From assembly GCA_002305685.1 (NCBI GenBank), contig DBQB01000037.1, forward strand, positions 1-7,946: 7,946 bases of DNA, given 5' to 3'. Shown here piece by piece: positions 6,014-7,946 of the stretch. The position numbers and the translations under genes are program-made. The notes below the pieces were generated by a model, which worked only from the letters and a program-made list of their open reading frames with translations, was not told the DNA's origin and did not search any database. Numbering within the stretch: the first letter of the stretch is position 1; every line of letters starts with the position of its first letter. Source of the DNA: Ruminococcaceae bacterium UBA1405. GTDB lineage: Bacteria; Bacillota; Clostridia; Oscillospirales; Ruminococcaceae.

Positions 6014-6535
6014 TTAGCAGGCGCCGGTATTGGGGTTTGCTTCTGTATCTGTGATTTGCACAGTATCTTCTGTTTGCTCCTCAGCGTCATTGGAACTAAC
6101 CGAGCCACCCTCTTGCGCAGTGGAAAGATCCAGAGATTTTGAAGCAATCACAAAGCAGTCTAATTTTTTAATACCGTCCACGATGACACGATCATTCGCC
6201 TCATCATAAACACTGTCCAGTTGTTCCAACACGCCGTCAGCATACCGGTAAATCGCTGTATCCTTACCGCCTAGGGCGTGAAATACCATAGCTCCGGTAC
6301 GGGCAAAGCTGGGATTTCCTTTAAAGGTGAGCACCTCAAAATCCACATCGGTATACTGCTCCAATATCTGAGGGATTTCCTCGGTGGTAAAGTAAAAATT
6401 CTGCTCCTGCTGGGAGGGGGAGCTCTCTCCCACAAACGCTGCAAACTCTCCGAACTCCAATGTAAATCCGAAGGCAGTAGTAGCAGTGGCCATCGCCATC
6501 ATCACAGCAAACAGCAGCGCAGCCAACTTTTTCAT
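6014..6535 (-). CDS. Small secreted single-domain protein ending NPNTGAC
   Basis: This 173-residue protein has a classic signal peptide (MKKLAALLFAVMMAMATA..., cleavage probably near residue 23). A domain at about 24-132 matches the C-terminal domain of the adjacent larger gene without gaps (52 of 109 identical by hand count). An acidic, Ser/Thr/Glu-rich tail (about 133-166) leads to the terminal NPNTGAC. The domain appears beta-rich, with shared landmarks FTLxF..FAAF, DVDFE, PSF, GG(K/R)DT and GIKKL. I do not recognise a named family. NPNTG resembles an (N/S)PxTG sortase signal, but no hydrophobic helix or basic tail follows, so covalent cell-wall anchoring by the usual route is not expected. 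The product is probably secreted or held by an unknown means. The start at 6535 is preceded by AGAGGAAA at good spacing; the frame extends eight codons upstream, but those would precede the signal peptide. It has its own promoter and shares the terminator at 5964-6001. Confidence 0.82.
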   Translation of the reverse strand: MKKLAALLFAVMMAMATATTAFGFTLEFGEFAAFVGESSPSQQEQNFYFTTEEIPQILEQYTDVDFEVLTFKGNPSFARTGAMVFHALGGKDTAIYRYADGVLEQLDSVYDEANDRVIVDGIKKLDCFVIASKSLDLSTAQEGGSVSSNDAEEQTEDTVQITDTEANPNTGAC

Positions 6536-6603
6536 ATCATCATTTCCTCTCTCTAGCAAACCGTGGCGTTAATTTTCTTTGCCGCTTCAGGCGGTTTTTA
6601 TCT

Positions 6604-6632
6604 ATTATAGCACACTGTTTTTCGGCCGACAA
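6604..6632 (-). promoter_or_regulatory. Promoter of the small NPNTGAC gene (extended -10)
   Basis: On the minus strand TTGTCG (6627-6632) is 17 bases from TATAAT (6604-6609), preceded by TGC to make an extended -10. The inferred start is near 6597, giving a leader of about 62 bases. It lies just beyond the upstream gene's terminator, so the small gene is probably expressed independently. Confidence 0.7.
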
Positions 6633-6652
6633 CGGTTTTCCTCACTAAGCAT

Positions 6653-6688
6653 AAAAAAATCCGCCCACCCTGTTCCAGGATGGACGGA
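6653..6688 (-). terminator. Terminator of the large NPNTGAC gene
   Basis: In the minus-strand RNA, 6676-6688 pairs with 6660-6672 as a 13-bp stem with a three-base loop, followed by seven U residues (the A-run at 6653-6659). Two of the pairs are G-U in this RNA but would be C-A mismatches in the plus-strand RNA. The hairpin is therefore specific to the minus strand. It begins 40 bases after the stop of the gene at 6729. Confidence 0.85.
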
Positions 6689-6728
6689 CTTGTTGTTACT
6701 TAACGATTGCTCGTGTCAGTAAGAAGGA

Positions 6729-7946
6729 TTAGCAAGCGCCGGTGTTGGGGTTGGACTCGTCTACTTCGGGAGTCTCGTCAGCAGGCTCCTCAGGCTCTTC
6801 CTCTTCCTCTACCTCGAGAACCTGGTCAGCAACCACGAAGGTGGTGAGCTTCTTGATGCCCTTAGCGGTAACGGTGCCGTAAGTGGAATCATAGGTGGTG
6901 TCGAGAGGAGTCAGGGTCTCGCCGTCGAAGGTGTAAACGGTGGTGTCTCTGCCACCAATAGCGTTGAAGGTCATGGAACCACTGTTGGTGAAGGAAGGAG
7001 TGCCCAGGAACTGGATCATCTCAAAGTCAACATCGGGATAAGCGTCAACGATCTCGTCGATCTCATCGGTGATGTAGTACATATTCTGTACCTTCTGAGC
7101 AGAAGACATCTTACCGGAGAAAGCTGCGAAATCCTCGAAGTACAGAGTGAACTCAGAGTTGCCGATTTCGTCATACAGAGCATCATCTTTGTTCAACAGA
7201 ACGTTGTTGTCCTCAACCTCAGTACGAGTCAACTCCATATCCTCGCTGACATCATTCATGCTCTTGTAGGAAGCTTTGAATTTCACTTCATCGGTGATGA
7301 TGGTGTCGCCATCTTCATAACCAAACTTATCCTCTGTGAAGGTAATCTTAAACTTCATACCAACAGTGGTGGAACCAGTGCCATAAGTATGAGCAACCTC
7401 GAACTTCACCTGTGCTGCAGGAAGAGTATGCTGGGTGCCGAGACTATTCTTTACAGTAGTGACAACTCGTGCATCTTTACAAGTTTGAATCAAATGATCC
7501 CATCTACTATCGGTAGGATAAACAACTTCATCGATAGTAGTAAAGTCTACTGCATTAGTTGCGGAATTCACAGGAATAGCAGTAACTTTTTTACCTGCTT
7601 CTACAATAACCTTATCATCAAACGTAATTTTCCCTTGACCTTCAGCCCAAACAATCACATCCTCTGTTTCTTCGGAAGAAAGCACATTTTTCAGAGAAAT
7701 AGTGGGTTTGGTAGCAAACTTAGAAGAACCCTCAGTTACAATAACAGAAATTTTGGCATCGCCATCATCCAGCAGCTGTCCGAGCTGAGTTACAGAAAGA
7801 CTAGTAGCATCAGCAACAAAAGTACTGATCAAATAGGTATACTCCTCACCATAGGTGATGGGTTCTTCGGCGCTGACGGTAGAAATGTCATGCAGACCGG
7901 TCTCAGCATCGAAACGATCCGCAGCAAACGCCACAGAAGCGGTGCT
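6729..7946 (-). CDS. Large secreted protein ending NPNTGAC (5' end cut by window)
   Basis: The 405 visible residues run off the window. The first ones, STASVAFA-ADRF, look like the end of a signal peptide, so most of the mature protein is present; the apparent start at 7934 is an internal Val codon. A long, mostly beta-predicted region of unknown fold (mature residues 1 to about 255) contains no motif I recognise. It is followed by a roughly 109-residue domain (coded by about 6825-7151) that is paralogous to the whole mature domain of the neighbouring small gene. A strongly acidic linker (EVEEEEEPEEPADE...) then ends in NPNTGAC. The sortase-like pentapeptide lacks the usual membrane helix and basic tail. 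Base composition is uneven: about 37% G+C at 7441-7740 against about 54% at 6781-7080. The gene is probably transcribed from a promoter outside the window and ends at the hairpin 6653-6688. Function is unknown; a surface or secreted role is inferred. Confidence 0.85.
   Translation of the reverse strand, partial: STASVAFAADRFDAETGLHDISTVSAEEPITYGEEYTYLISTFVADATSLSVTQLGQLLDDGDAKISVIVTEGSSKFATKPTISLKNVLSSEETEDVIVWAEGQGKITFDDKVIVEAGKKVTAIPVNSATNAVDFTTIDEVVYPTDSRWDHLIQTCKDARVVTTVKNSLGTQHTLPAAQVKFEVAHTYGTGSTTVGMKFKITFTEDKFGYEDGDTIITDEVKFKASYKSMNDVSEDMELTRTEVEDNNVLLNKDDALYDEIGNSEFTLYFEDFAAFSGKMSSAQKVQNMYYITDEIDEIVDAYPDVDFEMIQFLGTPSFTNSGSMTFNAIGGRDTTVYTFDGETLTPLDTTYDSTYGTVTAKGIKKLTTFVVADQVLEVEEEEEPEEPADETPEVDESNPNTGAC

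Overview
The window looks like chromosomal DNA of a spore-forming, low-to-mid GC Firmicute, most likely an anaerobic Clostridium-class gut bacterium of the Oscillospiraceae/Ruminococcaceae type. The evidence is the sporulation gene spoIIP next to lepA (a Firmicutes gene order), strong Shine-Dalgarno sites, many TGn extended -10 promoters, GTG/TTG starts, and secreted proteins ending in an NPNTG motif. The genus assignment is inference.

Layout. Positions 1-171 hold no convincing gene. Positions 172-948 (minus) encode a type I 3-dehydroquinate dehydratase (aroD). It is divergent from an EamA-type ten-helix transporter at 1217-2107 (plus). The 268-bp gap between them contains a promoter for each gene and a 17-bp palindrome that may be an operator. 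A strong hairpin terminator closes the transporter gene. Next on the plus strand come spoIIP (2273-3532), a 138-residue single-span membrane protein of unknown function (3580-3996) and lepA/EF4 (4148-5956, with a TTG start). The lepA promoter abuts the preceding hairpin terminator and has its -35 inside it. A symmetric terminator at 5964-6001 separates lepA from two converging minus-strand genes.

The right-hand part (6014-7946) holds two related secreted proteins on the minus strand. The larger (6729-7946) is cut by the window edge within its signal peptide. The smaller (6014-6535) is a signal peptide plus a single domain, and that domain matches the C-terminal domain of the larger over 109 residues without gaps (52 identities by hand count). 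Both proteins end in exactly NPNTGAC. This looks like a sortase-type pentapeptide, but the usual hydrophobic segment and basic tail are absent and the chain ends in cysteine. This pair is the least ordinary part of the window.

The housekeeping and sporulation genes appear intact. AroD serves the shikimate pathway, SpoIIP acts in peptidoglycan degradation during engulfment, and LepA acts on the ribosome. No RNA genes, insertion sequences, CRISPR arrays or phage genes were seen.
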